Assembly (NCBI GenBank): GCA_019038645.1
Contig: JAHOYT010000046.1
Location: forward strand, 25,389-89,388
Origin: Bacteroidales bacterium
Lineage (GTDB): Bacteria > Bacteroidota > Bacteroidia > Bacteroidales > UBA12077
Reading direction: 5' to 3'
DNA length: 64,000 nt
The notes below the pieces were generated by a model. The model was not told where the DNA came from, ran no database searches, and saw only the letters and a list, made by a program, of their open reading frames with translations. Position 1 is the stretch's first letter. Every line of letters begins with the position of its first letter. The translations under genes were made by a program, and so were the position numbers. This document shows, one piece after another, positions 29,414-41,000 of the stretch.

Positions 29414-31711
29414 ATGCATTTCTGTAAGTTCATTATTTTCATTACTATATTTATTATAGGCTATAGCAATATTTCGTTTGCTCAAGAAGAAAATAAATAT
29501 AAATTAAAAGTGCTTCAAGAAAGCACCAATCAGCCTATTCAATATGCCAATGTAATTTGGCGTGATCTTAAAAATATTCAATTACAAGGAGGTACTATAT
29601 CCGATACTCAAGGAGATATTCAAATTAATAAAATAAATAACGATGTAGTAATACTTTCAGTTTCGTGTTTAGGTTATAAATCATTTAATGACACTGTTTT
29701 GCTTTCGCAAACACAAGAAATCTATTTACATGAAGATATTTTTAATTTGGAACAGGTTACTGTTACAGGAACCAGAACTCCATATACATTAAAGAAAGCA
29801 CCGGTACTTACACAAATAATTTCTAATAAGGAAATTGAAACTGTTGATGCCATTACAATATTAAATGTTCTGGAAACCGAAATTCCTGGATTTGAAATGT
29901 CCCAGAAAGGATACGGGGCAGCAATAAGTATGCAAGGTTTGGATGCAAACTACACCCTAATTCTAATGGATGGTGAGCGTATGGCTGGTGAAACCGAAGG
30001 GAATATTGATTATTCAAAAATTAATGCTGGTAATATTGAACGAATTGAAATTATTCGTGGAGCTAGTTCTACATTATATGGATCAAGTGCAATGGGTGGC
30101 GTTATTAACATTATTACCAAAAAACCTAAAAACAAAATAGATTTGAATGTTAATTTGAGATATGCAGAATTAAATCAGCAAAATTTCACAAAATTAGAAC
30201 TGGAACAAGAAGATGACGGTGATACCCGGTTATATAAACGAAGACATGACTTACCAAACTTAAATGGGAATATAAATTTCGGAATCCGAAATGAAAAATT
30301 TTACAGTAATACCTTCCTAAATTTTAAAAGCGCAGATGGATATCAACTTTATGATTCTAAAAGCAATTTAAAATACTATCCCACATCTGACACTACCATA
30401 ATTGATAATGAGAATACGGGTACTGCTACAAGCAATATTAACGGTTTTATGGATTACACTATTTCGCAAAAGCTAGGCTATGACTCCGGGGGAAAATGGG
30501 CACATGAATTAAGAGCTAATTATTACGAGCACGAAGATTTTGATTTTGATAATAATAGTATTCACAACCTGTTCAGAAACTTTTCCATTGCCGGAAATAC
30601 AAAGTATAGTTTCAATTCTGAACAAGGACTAAACCTTACATTAAATCATGATACTTACAATAAGTATGATGTATTCGACAAATCAAATGTTGAAAACCAA
30701 ATGTATAGACAAACTTTTAATAATATTAAATTAAGCTATACAGGAAAATTAGGGGAAAAACATAATTTACTGGCTGGTTTTGAAAACTTGTATGAAGAAT
30801 TAGGTACTGATATGTTCGATTCGACTCAAATAATGCATAACAAAAGTACAAACGATATTGTATTGCTTTTACAGGATGAGTTTAGCGTAACTGAAAATAT
30901 TATGATTGTGGCAGGAATTAGAAATGGCTGGCATACAGCTTATAATTACTACATTACTCCATCTGTTACTGCCAAATACTCATTGAATCCATTTAATATT
31001 AGATTATCATATGCAAGAGGATTCCGTTCTCCAAGTTTAAAAGAGCTTTATACCAATTGGGATCACTTAGGTATGTTTCAAATTATTGGCAATCCTGACT
31101 TAACACCAGAACAAAATAACTATTATGCATTTTCTACTGATTACACAAATATTAAGAATCATATTAATGTAACACTAATAGCTTCTTACAACCATATTTA
31201 TAATAAAATTGGCGGCTACTGGACTGATAATCAGAAACTATTCGTTTACACTAACCTGGATGAATTGTCAGCATTTAACATAGAATCTATTTTAAAATGG
31301 AAATTCTATAAAGGTTTTACATTAAAAAGCGGCTACGTTTATTCATGGATAGAACAAAAAAATGAAGAGTATAATTTATCTGCACTCAGTCCGCATGCTT
31401 TCACTTCACAACTTTCTTACAGTTTAACACACAATAAATATCAATTAACTGCAAATATTTCCGGTAAAATAACCGGTAATAAGGAGTATCATGTTTTGGA
31501 TGATGATGACGGGTACTTTCCGGGAGAATATTATCGTGTTAAACTACCAACATATTCAATCTGGAATGTAACAATTAACCAAAACTATTTAAGATATTCA
31601 ATAAATGCCGGAGTAAAAAACTTATTTGATTATATGGCCCCAATTACAAATTTTAATACATCGACAAGCCCTGGCAGAAGATTTTTTATAAGCATAGGAT
31701 ATAAATTTTAA
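29414..31711 (+). CDS. HmuR-like TonB-dependent outer-membrane haem receptor
   Basis: This is a 765-residue TonB-dependent receptor starting at the ATG at 29414 (MHFCKFIIF), which begins a clear signal peptide ending near SFA-Q. A TTG 14 codons upstream is rejected. After a carboxypeptidase-regulatory-like domain (about 25-105) comes the plug: TGTRTPYTL, IPGFEMSQKGYGAAISMQG, ILMDGERMAGE, then RIEIIRGASSTLYGSSAMGG and NIITKKPK. The barrel ends in the C-terminal aromatic YKF. Uptake of haem is inferred from the HmuY-type lipoprotein encoded 33 nt downstream, matching the HmuRY arrangement known in Porphyromonas and relatives. Vitamin B12 or a siderophore remains possible. Confidence 0.85.
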   Translation: MHFCKFIIFITIFIIGYSNISFAQEENKYKLKVLQESTNQPIQYANVIWRDLKNIQLQGGTISDTQGDIQINKINNDVVILSVSCLGYKSFNDTVLLSQTQEIYLHEDIFNLEQVTVTGTRTPYTLKKAPVLTQIISNKEIETVDAITILNVLETEIPGFEMSQKGYGAAISMQGLDANYTLILMDGERMAGETEGNIDYSKINAGNIERIEIIRGASSTLYGSSAMGGVINIITKKPKNKIDLNVNLRYAELNQQNFTKLELEQEDDGDTRLYKRRHDLPNLNGNINFGIRNEKFYSNTFLNFKSADGYQLYDSKSNLKYYPTSDTTIIDNENTGTATSNINGFMDYTISQKLGYDSGGKWAHELRANYYEHEDFDFDNNSIHNLFRNFSIAGNTKYSFNSEQGLNLTLNHDTYNKYDVFDKSNVENQMYRQTFNNIKLSYTGKLGEKHNLLAGFENLYEELGTDMFDSTQIMHNKSTNDIVLLLQDEFSVTENIMIVAGIRNGWHTAYNYYITPSVTAKYSLNPFNIRLSYARGFRSPSLKELYTNWDHLGMFQIIGNPDLTPEQNNYYAFSTDYTNIKNHINVTLIASYNHIYNKIGGYWTDNQKLFVYTNLDELSAFNIESILKWKFYKGFTLKSGYVYSWIEQKNEEYNLSALSPHAFTSQLSYSLTHNKYQLTANISGKITGNKEYHVLDDDDGYFPGEYYRVKLPTYSIWNVTINQNYLRYSINAGVKNLFDYMAPITNFNTSTSPGRRFFISIGYKF

Positions 31712-31744
31712 CAAAATAATTATTCACTACTAAACCAAAAAAAG

Positions 31745-32353
31745 ATGAAAAGAACTAGTTTATTATTAATTACTGTATTATTTAGTGCAGTTTATTTATT
31801 TACAGCATGCGAGGAAGAAGATAATATAATTCCGGCTACTGTAGGAACCATAACGGTCGATGCATCCGATTATAGCAGTTGGGTATATTTTTCATTTAAA
31901 GATGATACAGTTGTAACTGTGACAGATTTTGAGAACTCTACTGATTGGGATATAGGTTTCCATCGCTCTGATTTAAGACTAAATTGTGGAATGTCTGGCA
32001 CAGGACTTGGGGGGAGTTATGCTACAGGGATAACCAACTTTGATGAAGTTATTACTGCTCCGGAAACAGGTTATTCACTAAACGATATGATTGAAATTGC
32101 TACTGACATTTCAACTTTTCCTCCGGGTATGGAAACTGTACCGGGCGATACTATTCTGGCTAACTGGATTAGTTTTGAAATAGGAGCAAGTGGCCCGGAA
32201 TATACTTATAGCAACGAAATTTTCATTATAAAAACGGCGGATGGCAAATATGCAAAAATATGGCTAAAAGATTACTTTAACGATGAAGCACAAGGTGGTC
32301 ATATAACCATGAAATATTTGTATCAAACTGAAGGAAATACAAAATTGGATTAA
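31745..32353 (+). CDS. hmuY: HmuY-family haem-binding lipoprotein
   Basis: This is a 202-residue predicted lipoprotein. The lipobox lies in LFTAC, with Cys22 as lipid-modified residue, followed by acidic EEED. The body has the family-typical WVYFSFKDDTVV, STDWDIGFHRSDLR, the glycine-rich SGTGLGG segment, and the C-terminal KYAKIWLKDYFNDEAQGGHITMKY. HmuY members sit on the outer membrane or in vesicles, bind haem and pass it to the HmuR receptor encoded just upstream. The haem ligands differ between members and cannot be fixed here. A perfect hairpin terminator follows about 27 nt later. Confidence 0.85.
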   Translation: MKRTSLLLITVLFSAVYLFTACEEEDNIIPATVGTITVDASDYSSWVYFSFKDDTVVTVTDFENSTDWDIGFHRSDLRLNCGMSGTGLGGSYATGITNFDEVITAPETGYSLNDMIEIATDISTFPPGMETVPGDTILANWISFEIGASGPEYTYSNEIFIIKTADGKYAKIWLKDYFNDEAQGGHITMKYLYQTEGNTKLD

Positions 32354-32379
32354 ATAATTTCACTTATACTAATTACAAA

Positions 32380-32410
32380 ATAAAGTCTCTCAAATTTGAG
32401 AGACTTTTAT
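32380..32410 (+). terminator. Intrinsic terminator after the hmuY-like gene
   Basis: A perfect palindrome, AAAGTCTCTCAAA followed by its complement, runs into a T-run. It ends the receptor-lipoprotein transcript and isolates the following membrane-protein gene. Confidence 0.85.
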
Positions 32411-32515
32411 TATATAGCGAAATTCTCATACTAAATTAATAAATAGTTTTTCTTTAAAACTTGACTAATTATCATTTGTCTTGTAACTTGAGGCCATAAT
32501 TTAAAAACTTAAAAT

Positions 32516-33235
32516 TTGAAGAAACATCAAACCTTAATCTATATAACGCTTTTTGCAATTTCAATGGGAATTTTTGAAGGTGCTGTTGTGATCTATCTCA
32601 GAGCTCTTTATTATCCTGCAGGATTTGCTTTTCCTCTAACACCAATTGACAATTATATTGCAATTACTGAAATAGTACGCGAATTTGCTTCATTAATTAT
32701 GTTGCTATCCGTTGGAATTATTGCAGGTAAAAACTTTTCACAACGATTTGCCTGGTTTATATATTCATTCGCAGTTTGGGATATTATCTATTATGTGTTT
32801 TTGTGGTTAATGTTATCATGGCCGGAAAGTCTCTTAACCTGGGATATTCTGTTTCTTTTGCCTGTTACGTGGACAGGTCCTGTTATAGCTCCTGTATTAG
32901 TATCTATATTAATGATTTTGTTAGCTATGGTTATTTATTACTTTAATCTTAAAAGCAATTTTAAAGTAAGAATATTACGAAAAGAGTGGATGATGTTAAT
33001 ACTTGGGTCCTTTTTTGTTTTTGTATCATTTATTTGGGATTATTGCCAGTTTCTTATCAAGAATATTTCATTATCCGAATTACGGGAAAAATCATTTACA
33101 AACAAACTTTTCGATCTTTCAGTAAAATATGTTCCTGAAAAATTTACATGGATTATTTTTCTTTCAGGAGTACTGGTGTTGTGTTTTGCTTTATCTCTAT
33201 TTGTTTTAAGAAATAAAAAAAGCGAAACTTACTAG
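32516..33235 (+). CDS. Conserved polytopic membrane protein of unknown function
   Basis: This is a 239-residue protein with about six transmembrane helices. The first carries the segment SMGIFEGAVVIYLRALYYPAG. Similar proteins are widespread and uncharacterised. The start is TTG at 32516, giving MKKHQTLIYITLF with positive residues before helix 1. The next ATG would cut that helix. A -7-like TAACTTG at 32484-32490 with a TTG 20 nt upstream supports a promoter after the hmuY terminator, so it is probably a separate transcript. It has no domain tying it to haem. Confidence 0.75.
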   Translation: MKKHQTLIYITLFAISMGIFEGAVVIYLRALYYPAGFAFPLTPIDNYIAITEIVREFASLIMLLSVGIIAGKNFSQRFAWFIYSFAVWDIIYYVFLWLMLSWPESLLTWDILFLLPVTWTGPVIAPVLVSILMILLAMVIYYFNLKSNFKVRILRKEWMMLILGSFFVFVSFIWDYCQFLIKNISLSELREKSFTNKLFDLSVKYVPEKFTWIIFLSGVLVLCFALSLFVLRNKKSETY

Positions 33236-33248
33236 CTGCGCTTTTTTT
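33215..33248. terminator. Bidirectional terminator between the membrane-protein gene and oligopeptidase gene
   Basis: The stem AAAAAAAGCG/CGCTTTTTTT encloses the last codons of the upstream gene. A- and T-runs allow it to serve both convergent genes. Confidence 0.7.
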
Positions 33249-33262
33249 ATGTTTAATAATCC

Positions 33263-35389
33263 TTATTTTTTAATTCCAAGTTGTTGAAAAATAAATGCAT
33301 ATTCCATTGCATATTCCTTAAGTGCTTCAAATCTTCCTGATGCTCCTCCATGTCCTACATCCATATTAGTATGCAACAATAAAACATTATCATCAGTTTT
33401 TGATTCCCTTAATTTAGCAACCCATTTTGCAGGTTCCCAATATTGAACTTGAGAATCGTGCAAGCCTGTTGTAACAAGCATTGCCGGATAATCTTGTTCT
33501 TTTACCTGATCATAAGGAGAATAAGATAACATATAATCATAATATTCTTTGTTCTTAGGATTACCCCACTCGTCAAACTCACTGGTTGTTAACGGAATGC
33601 TTTCATCCAGCATTGTAGTAATTACGTCAACAAATGGAACTGCTGCTATAACTCCCTTATAAAGTTCAGGCTGCATATTCACTATTGCGCCCATTAATAA
33701 TCCACCAGCACTTCCTCCCATTGCAAATAACTTTTCAGAGCTGGTATACTTTGATTCAATCAAAAATTCAGCACAATCATTAAAATCTGTAAACGTATTT
33801 TTCTTATTAAGTAACTTACCATCTTCGTACCACGGGCGACCTAAATATTGTCCACCACGAACATGTGCCAGTGCATAAACAAATCCACGATCAAGAAGGC
33901 TTAAACGTACTGTGCTAAAATACGGATCCATAGTAGCTCCGTATGAACCATAAGCATAAATTAATGCAGGATTATTCCCGTTCAGTTCAATTCCTTTGCG
34001 ATAAACAACAGACATAGGTATTTTAGTTCCATCATCAGCAGTTGCCCATAGCCTTTTTGTTTCATAATTGGCAGGGTTAAAATTACCAATAACTTCCTGT
34101 TGTTTTTTGAGCTCTTTCTCACGTGTTTTCATGTTATAGTCGAAAGTAGAACTCGGAGTTGTCATTGATGAGTATCCAAATCTCAATAAATCAGTACCTA
34201 ATTCAGGATTAGTTGAAACATATGCCATATAAACTTCTTCCTCAAAATTTATATAATGTTCTTCTTTGGTTTTCTGGTTAATAATTCTAATTTTTGAAAG
34301 ACCCTGTTCACGTTCTTCTACTACTAAAAACTCTTTAAATAACTCAATACTTTCAAGAAAAACATCTTCTCTGTGAGCAATTAACTCTTCCCAGTTTTCT
34401 TTTTCAGTTTTCTTAACTGAAGTTCTCATTAAACGGAAATTTTTGGCATCCAGATTTGTTTTAATGTAAAAACAATCTCCAAAATGAGATACTGAATATT
34501 CAAGTCCTCTTTCTCTTTTCTGAATAATTTTAAAATCTCCATTTGGATCATCTGTATCCAAAAATTGGTATTCTTCAGCCATCGTACTGTAAGAACTTAT
34601 GATTATATATTTATCTGATTTAGTTCTCCAAACACTTGTTCCAAAAGTTTCATCAGATTCGTTGAATATTTCTTTATCCTTAGCAAAATCTTCGCCCAAA
34701 GTATGTCTGAAAATCTTATTTGATCTTAATGTTCCGTCATCTTTTGTTGTATAAAACATTGTTTTATTATCATTAGCCCACGCAACAGAACCTGTGGTTA
34801 CAATCAATTTATCTTTACATATCTCTCCTGTTTCCAGATTCTTAATATTTATAGTATATTTTCTACGGCTAACTGTATCAACTCCATATGCTAAAAGTTT
34901 ATTGTCAGGGCTTATGCTCAAACCTCTTACTCTATAATAATCATATCCTGTCGCCATTTCATTTACATTCAGCATAATTTCCTCTTCGGCTTCTAATGAA
35001 GTTTTCTTTCGGCAATAAATCGGATATTCTTTCCCTTCCTCGTATCGGGTGTAATAAAAGTATCCATTCTTTTCATAAGGTACTGACTCATCTGTCTCTT
35101 TAATTCTCGATTTCATTTCATGAAAAAGATTCTCCTGAAATTTTTCGGTTGGTTTCAATACTGATTTCGTATATGCATTTTCATCTTCGAGGTATTTTAT
35201 AACCTCCGGATTTTCTCTTTCATTTAACCAAAAATAATTATCTATTCTAGTATCTTCATGAATAGTTAATTCCTTTGCTATCTTTTTTGCAATAGGAGGA
35301 TTCATCTTAGTTTCACCTGTACATGATGACATAATTATTATAATCAAAATAATTATACCTATATTTTTAATCGAAATATCTTTTCTCAT
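33263..35389 (-). CDS. ptrB: Oligopeptidase B-like S9A serine peptidase, predicted lipoprotein
   Basis: This is a 708-residue prolyl-oligopeptidase-family enzyme with the usual N-terminal beta-propeller (about 75-420) and alpha/beta hydrolase domain. The oligopeptidase landmarks are YFWLNERENPEV near the start and DDGTKIPMSVVYRKG. The nucleophile serine sits in GGSAGGLL, the acid in HDSQVQYWEP, and the histidine in DVGHGGASGR. Such enzymes cut short peptides after basic residues or proline. Unlike cytoplasmic family members, it begins with a hydrophobic segment followed by SSCTG, a lipobox, so it is probably tethered in the envelope. The start is ATG at 35389. Confidence 0.87.
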   Translation of the reverse strand: MRKDISIKNIGIIILIIIIMSSCTGETKMNPPIAKKIAKELTIHEDTRIDNYFWLNERENPEVIKYLEDENAYTKSVLKPTEKFQENLFHEMKSRIKETDESVPYEKNGYFYYTRYEEGKEYPIYCRKKTSLEAEEEIMLNVNEMATGYDYYRVRGLSISPDNKLLAYGVDTVSRRKYTINIKNLETGEICKDKLIVTTGSVAWANDNKTMFYTTKDDGTLRSNKIFRHTLGEDFAKDKEIFNESDETFGTSVWRTKSDKYIIISSYSTMAEEYQFLDTDDPNGDFKIIQKRERGLEYSVSHFGDCFYIKTNLDAKNFRLMRTSVKKTEKENWEELIAHREDVFLESIELFKEFLVVEEREQGLSKIRIINQKTKEEHYINFEEEVYMAYVSTNPELGTDLLRFGYSSMTTPSSTFDYNMKTREKELKKQQEVIGNFNPANYETKRLWATADDGTKIPMSVVYRKGIELNGNNPALIYAYGSYGATMDPYFSTVRLSLLDRGFVYALAHVRGGQYLGRPWYEDGKLLNKKNTFTDFNDCAEFLIESKYTSSEKLFAMGGSAGGLLMGAIVNMQPELYKGVIAAVPFVDVITTMLDESIPLTTSEFDEWGNPKNKEYYDYMLSYSPYDQVKEQDYPAMLVTTGLHDSQVQYWEPAKWVAKLRESKTDDNVLLLHTNMDVGHGGASGRFEALKEYAMEYAFIFQQLGIKK

Positions 35390-35490
35390 AATTATTTAGT
35401 TTTTAGATTTAATGTAAATTTATGTATTATTTTATTGTTATTTAATGCTTTTAAAATTCTATACATTCATTATATCAATTAATTGTTACT

Positions 35491-35691
35491 ATGTACGAAA
35501 GAAAACTTACAAGATCGCGCGATAAGTTTATTGCAGGCGTTTGCGCAGGAATAGCTGAGTATTTTGGCTGGGATATTGCTTTGGTTAGAATCCTTTATCT
35601 GGTTATTAGTATTTTTAGTGCAGCGTTTCCCGGAATAATTGTATATGTTATACTATGGATTGTAATGCCTGAAAAACAAAACTTGTATTAA
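35491..35691 (+). CDS. PspC-domain protein
   Basis: This is a 66-residue protein that is almost entirely a PspC domain. LTRSRDKFIAGVCAGIAEYFG is followed by two close hydrophobic segments (VRILYLVISIFSA and IIVYVILWIVMPE). PspC proteins act in phage-shock-type envelope stress sensing, but stand-alone copies like this are common in Bacteroidota and mostly unstudied. No PspA or PspB is nearby. The ATG at 35491 is the only sensible start. Confidence 0.88.
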   Translation: MYERKLTRSRDKFIAGVCAGIAEYFGWDIALVRILYLVISIFSAAFPGIIVYVILWIVMPEKQNLY

Positions 35692-36016
35692 TTTTATTTT
35701 ACTGCGTCATTTTCAAGAATTTTCTTTTATGGTGAAAACCCACGTAGTTAAACTTATTTAAGTAAATCTCGTCAAACAATCATGTTATTTCGTCAATATT
35801 TTTTGTTTTTGCTATAATTTTTGAATGCTTTTTAAACGAAATTATCTTGACCTTAACCTTATTTCATGAGAAAGCAACTAATACTCTCTCCTGTTTTTTT
35901 ATTATATACTTTTAATATTCATTTATTTAAATTGTGCAGAATCTGCTATATTTACCACCAAGCCCAAAATACATTTAGAATCAATGCTAAAAAAATTTAG
36001 ATATATTTGAGTTATA
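35692..36016. other. 325-nt intergenic region upstream of the first hybrid kinase
   Basis: No gene is seen. The region holds a short ACTTA-TT-TAAGT palindrome (35753-35764) and a possible promoter (TTG at 35821-35823, then TATCTTG at 35843-35849). The segment TTATCTTGACCTTAACC at 35842-35858 recurs almost identically upstream of the permease gene at 46105. A TATATTTG at 36002-36009 lies 8 nt from the start codon and would leave almost no leader. Confidence 0.4.
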
Positions 36017-37894
36017 ATGAGGAAAATTACCAGAATTTTAAATAACATAATAACAGGAGGGATTTCCAGAAGCTATGAATCAGAGGTCCTAAGAAAAACT
36101 ATTATCATAAATTTGTTTTCTGTTATAGGAATTATATTCATGGTTTTTTATGGAATTAAAACGATTGTCAATTATAATGTTACTTATGGTCTAATCATAT
36201 TTTCATTTGGAGCTTTCATTTTATGTGCGTTTTTGTATATGCGTATTACAAAAAAGTTTATTGTAACAGGGCATTCTCTTGTAATTATGTTTGGTGTATT
36301 TCTTCATTACTTATTAATTAATGGAGGGGAAGATAATACTGCATTTTTATGGTATTATATATTTCCTGTAATTAGTTTATTTATTTTAGGATTAAGTAGA
36401 GGAATAATCTTTATAGCTATTCTTTTTACAATTACGGTTTCTCTTTTATTTATTGATCCGGATTTTATGGCTGATTATGGTAATAATCTGAGATCAAGAT
36501 TCATACCTACATTCATTGCGGTTACATCTATGTCAATAATTTTTGAGTTTGTAAGAAAAAATACTTATAAAGCATTAACCGAAACCAATAATAAAAAAAC
36601 ATTTTATTTGAATAAAGTTATGGAGCAACAACAGGAAATTGTTCTCCAATCTGCTAAATTAAAAATTGCAAATAAAGAACTTGAGCAACACAGAAATCAA
36701 TTAGAAGAACTAGTACAGAAAAGAACCGAGGAATTAGAAATTGCCAAAGAAAAAGCAGAAGAATCTGATAAGCTTAAATCAGCCTTTCTTGCGAATATGT
36801 CGCACGAAATTAGAACCCCGATGAATGCTATTATAGGTTTTTCCAATTTGTTAATTGATCCTGAAATTGAGGAAAATTTAAAAAAGGAAATGGTTTCTCA
36901 TTTAATTACTAACACAAACTCATTAATGAAATTGATTGAAGATATTATTAATATCTCAAAAATTGAATCCGGTCAACTTACAGCAAATATTAAAAAAGTT
37001 GATATTCACCAGGCACTGACCGAAATTCATGAAGAATTTATTGAAAAAAATGAGTTCTCTGAAAAAAACCGCATTGAGCTTATCCCTGATAATGATTTGA
37101 ATAATGAACTATTGGAAATTAATACAGATATTTCACATTTTAAACAAATATTTTCAAATCTTTTAGATAATGCTTTTAAGTTTACCGATAAAGGCAAAAT
37201 TCATTTCGGATATAATAAAGTAATTAATGGCAATAAAGAATTTCTCCAATTCTATGTAAAAGATTCAGGAATAGGTTTGTCTGAAAAACAACAGGACTTA
37301 ATATTCCATCGTTTTAACAAAGCTGAAATTAGTAAGCAAAAACTATATCGTGGAGCTGGTTTAGGATTAAGCATAAGCAAAAGTCTTGTGGAAATACTTG
37401 GGGGAGAAATATGGGTTAAGTCTGAAGAAAACAGAGGCGCAATATTTAATTTTACAATACCTTATAATAACTCTGAAACAATAGAAAAAAAATTTAAATC
37501 CAGGAAGAATATTTCGACCGGATACAATTGGGAAAACAAATCGATATTAATTGCCGAAGATGAAGAAAGCAATTTTCAATATCTGAATATATTACTAACC
37601 AAAACAGGTGCAAATGTTTTTCACGCTAAAAACGGTCAGGAAGCTATTGATATTGTTAAAACCCAAAATGTCGATGCTATATTAATGGATATTAAAATGC
37701 CCATAATGAATGGACTGGAGGCTACCAAACATATTAAAGCTTTGGGCAGGAAAATCCCAATTATAGCACAAACAGCATTTACGTTTGAGTTTGAAGAAAA
37801 TATAAGTATCGACTCCGGATGCGATGCGTACATACCAAAACCAGTACGTGGCGCAAAATTACTTTCGTTACTGGATGAATTCTTCAACGAATAG
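36017..37894 (+). CDS. Hybrid sensor histidine kinase with membrane sensor and C-terminal receiver
   Basis: This is a 625-residue hybrid kinase. The N-terminal part (about 28-180) is six transmembrane helices without a large periplasmic domain. A coiled coil precedes HisKA with phospho-accepting His263 in [11 protein letters not shown]. The ATPase domain has N-box NLLDNAFKF, then DSGIGLS, then [16 protein letters not shown]. The receiver has the acidic pair in AEDEES and phospho-accepting Asp558 in ILMDIKMP. There is no DNA-binding output, so a phosphotransfer partner elsewhere is needed. From the coiled coil onward it is strikingly similar to the next two genes and to the kinase at 57-59 kb. 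Confidence 0.9.
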   Translation: MRKITRILNNIITGGISRSYESEVLRKTIIINLFSVIGIIFMVFYGIKTIVNYNVTYGLIIFSFGAFILCAFLYMRITKKFIVTGHSLVIMFGVFLHYLLINGGEDNTAFLWYYIFPVISLFILGLSRGIIFIAILFTITVSLLFIDPDFMADYGNNLRSRFIPTFIAVTSMSIIFEFVRKNTYKALTETNNKKTFYLNKVMEQQQEIVLQSAKLKIANKELEQHRNQLEELVQKRTEELEIAKEKAEESDKLKSAFLANMSHEIRTPMNAIIGFSNLLIDPEIEENLKKEMVSHLITNTNSLMKLIEDIINISKIESGQLTANIKKVDIHQALTEIHEEFIEKNEFSEKNRIELIPDNDLNNELLEINTDISHFKQIFSNLLDNAFKFTDKGKIHFGYNKVINGNKEFLQFYVKDSGIGLSEKQQDLIFHRFNKAEISKQKLYRGAGLGLSISKSLVEILGGEIWVKSEENRGAIFNFTIPYNNSETIEKKFKSRKNISTGYNWENKSILIAEDEESNFQYLNILLTKTGANVFHAKNGQEAIDIVKTQNVDAILMDIKMPIMNGLEATKHIKALGRKIPIIAQTAFTFEFEENISIDSGCDAYIPKPVRGAKLLSLLDEFFNE

Positions 37895-38010
37895 TTAACG
37901 TATATCACCTCATTGTTGTTATCTACCAAAAACATAAAGACTTATTTGCTAAAGTTCTTTTTTTTCAATAATTTATCACTGTTTTAAATCAAACCTAAAC
38001 CTTACTTTGG

Positions 38011-41000
38011 ATGAGATATATATGTATTTATATATTAGCTTTTGGTATAAGTATTATTTCTTTCAATCTTTTTTCACAAAACAATTCAGAACAAGGCAAT
38101 CCATTCATTACCAATTATTCTCCAAGAGATTACAAAGGCTCCGGACAAAACTGGGCCATTGTTCAGGATAGTCGTGGTGTTATGTATTTTGGAAACGGAG
38201 ATAAGGGCATTATGCAATTTGATGGTGAGAATTTTCGGTTTTCAAGAATACCAAATAACTCAACGGTACGATCCCTGGCAATTGATAAAAATGACAGAAT
38301 TTATATTGGAGGAATAGGCGAAATAGGATATTTACAATCAGATAGCAGCGGCAAATTAAAATATATTTCATATCTCGATAAATTAGACGAAAAAGATAAA
38401 AAATTCTCTGATGTGTGGGCAACATTTAATACTTCTGATGGAACTTATTTTTATACAGATAATATAATCTTTTTCATAAATGATAATGAAGTAAAAACCT
38501 GGTATCCAAAAAATTCATCTTTTTTTCTTGCTTATATGGCAAATAATGAATTATACGTGCATGAATCCGGTTATGGATTAATGCGTATAAACCCTGATTG
38601 GGAACTTGAATTAATTCCGGGAGGAGGAAAATTTGAAGATGAAAAAATTTACTCAGTAATAAAATATAAAAGTGATAAAATTCTTATAATAACAAGAAAA
38701 CAAGGCATTCTATTATCTGATTGCAATGGTAATTATTCGAATTTTAATACAGAAGCTGATCAGTTTTTAGAAGAAAACCTGGTATATAGCTGTATAAAAT
38801 TACCAGACAATAGAATTGCGTGTGGGACGCTGTTAGGCGGTTTGGTAATAATTGATGAAAATGGCAAAATAACAGATAAAATTGATAAAAACGCAGGATT
38901 AATTGATGATGTAATTTATTACCTGTTTTACGGTAGTCAATCTACGCTTTGGGTAGCCTTAAGTAACGGAATAGCCAGAATAGAATTAGATTTTCCAATT
39001 ACTATATTCGACGAGAAAAAAGGTATTAACGGATCAATATTAAATGTCGTAAGGCAAAACGGTATTTTATATGCCACATCTTTTACGGGTATTTATTTCT
39101 TAGAAGACAATCATTTTAAACAATTTCAAAACTATAACGAACAGCCCTGGAAGCTCTTAAAATTTCCTGTTCCTGGAAAAAAAGATAAACATAATCTGTT
39201 GATAGGAACAAATAACGGGCTTTTCGAAATTAAATATAATAAAGCACATCAAATATGTGAATATACATACTGCCTGGCAATGTGTTTATCAAAACAATAC
39301 CCAAACAGAGTTTATCTTGGTATAAATAATAAATTAGGAATAATTGAATACATAAACAATAAATGGGAATTCAGGAGTTTTGTAAAAGGCGTTAATGCAT
39401 CAATCAGAAGTCTCATTGAAGATAAAAATGGTACAATTTGGGTTGCTACCGATATTGATGGTATATATAAAGTTATTCTGGAAGACCCAAATGATTTTGA
39501 AACAGCTTATATACAAAAATATAAAAGAGAAGATGGTTTGCCTTTATTAGATGGTATAAGATTATTTGCTTTTAAAGATGATATAATTTTTGCAACACAG
39601 GTTGGTGCATATAAATACAATCCTGAACTTAATAAGTTTTATAAGGAAAGCATATGGGATGAATTGATACCGGGAGATATAAATTCATGCTATTTGTTCA
39701 ATGAAGACAATGACGGTGATATTTGGATTTCCGATGATTTAAATAATCCTCAACCTCTTGGTTTTATTAGAAATTTTGATGTCAATCCCGTTTGGTACGA
39801 TAAACCATTTAAAAGATTACCTGAAATGGGAACTTATATAATTTATAATGACGATAATAATATAACCTGGATTGGAGGCACAGAATTATTATTTAAGTAT
39901 GATAAAAGTAAAGACAATTATGATTATACTAATGATTATCTAACACTTATCAGGAAAGTAATAATTAATCAGGATTCCATTATTTATTATGGAGATTATA
40001 AAAATCATAAAGCATATAATACCGACTCAATTATTCAATATCAAGGTGTTATACCTACAATTGCACACAAAGACAACTCAATTATTTTTCAATTTGCATC
40101 ACCAGAATATAGTGATCAGTCAAAATTAATATATCAATATCGTCTTGAGGGTTACGATAATAATTGGTCAGCGCTAACAAAAATCACTCGTAAAGAATAT
40201 ACAAACTTACCACAGGGAGAATATACATTTAAAGTCAGAGCAATTAATACTTATGATCAGATTAGTAAGGATGCCAAATATAATTTTATAATACTTACAC
40301 CATGGTATCAAAGTATTATAGCTTATATTATATATCTGATATTTTTTGTTTTGTTAATAGTAATTTTAGTAAGATTAAATACTAAAAGACTTAAAGCCGA
40401 AAAAATTAAGCTGGAAAAAATTATTAAGAAAAGAACCCACGAAATTCGGAAACAAAAAAATGATATTGAAAGTAAAAACATTGCGCTGGAACAACAAAAA
40501 GAAGAAATCCTTTCGCAAAACGAAGAAATAAATGTACAAAAAGAAGAATTAGAAATACACCGGAATAATTTAGAAGATCTTGTAAAGAAGAGAACCAGAG
40601 ATTTAGAAATCGCCAAAGAAAAGGCAGAAGAATCTGACCGTCTAAAGTCCTCATTTTTAGCAAACATGTCGCATGAAATAAGGACACCGATGAATGCAAT
40701 TATCGGGTTCTCCAGCCTGATAAGCGATCCTGAATTATCAGTAGGACAAAAAGATGATCTTTCAAATCATATAACCAACAATTGCGACTCCCTTTTAAGA
40801 TTAATTGATGATATTATTGATCTGTCGAAAATTGAATCGAAACAACTTGATTTACAAAAGTCGAACTGTTTCGTTTCAGAAACATTACATGATTTGATCA
40901 AAGTTTTTGAAGAAAAAAAAATAAGCATAAATAAGAGGCATATTAAATTAATAACAAACATTCCTGACGAGTATAAAAACATTACCATTCATACCGATTG

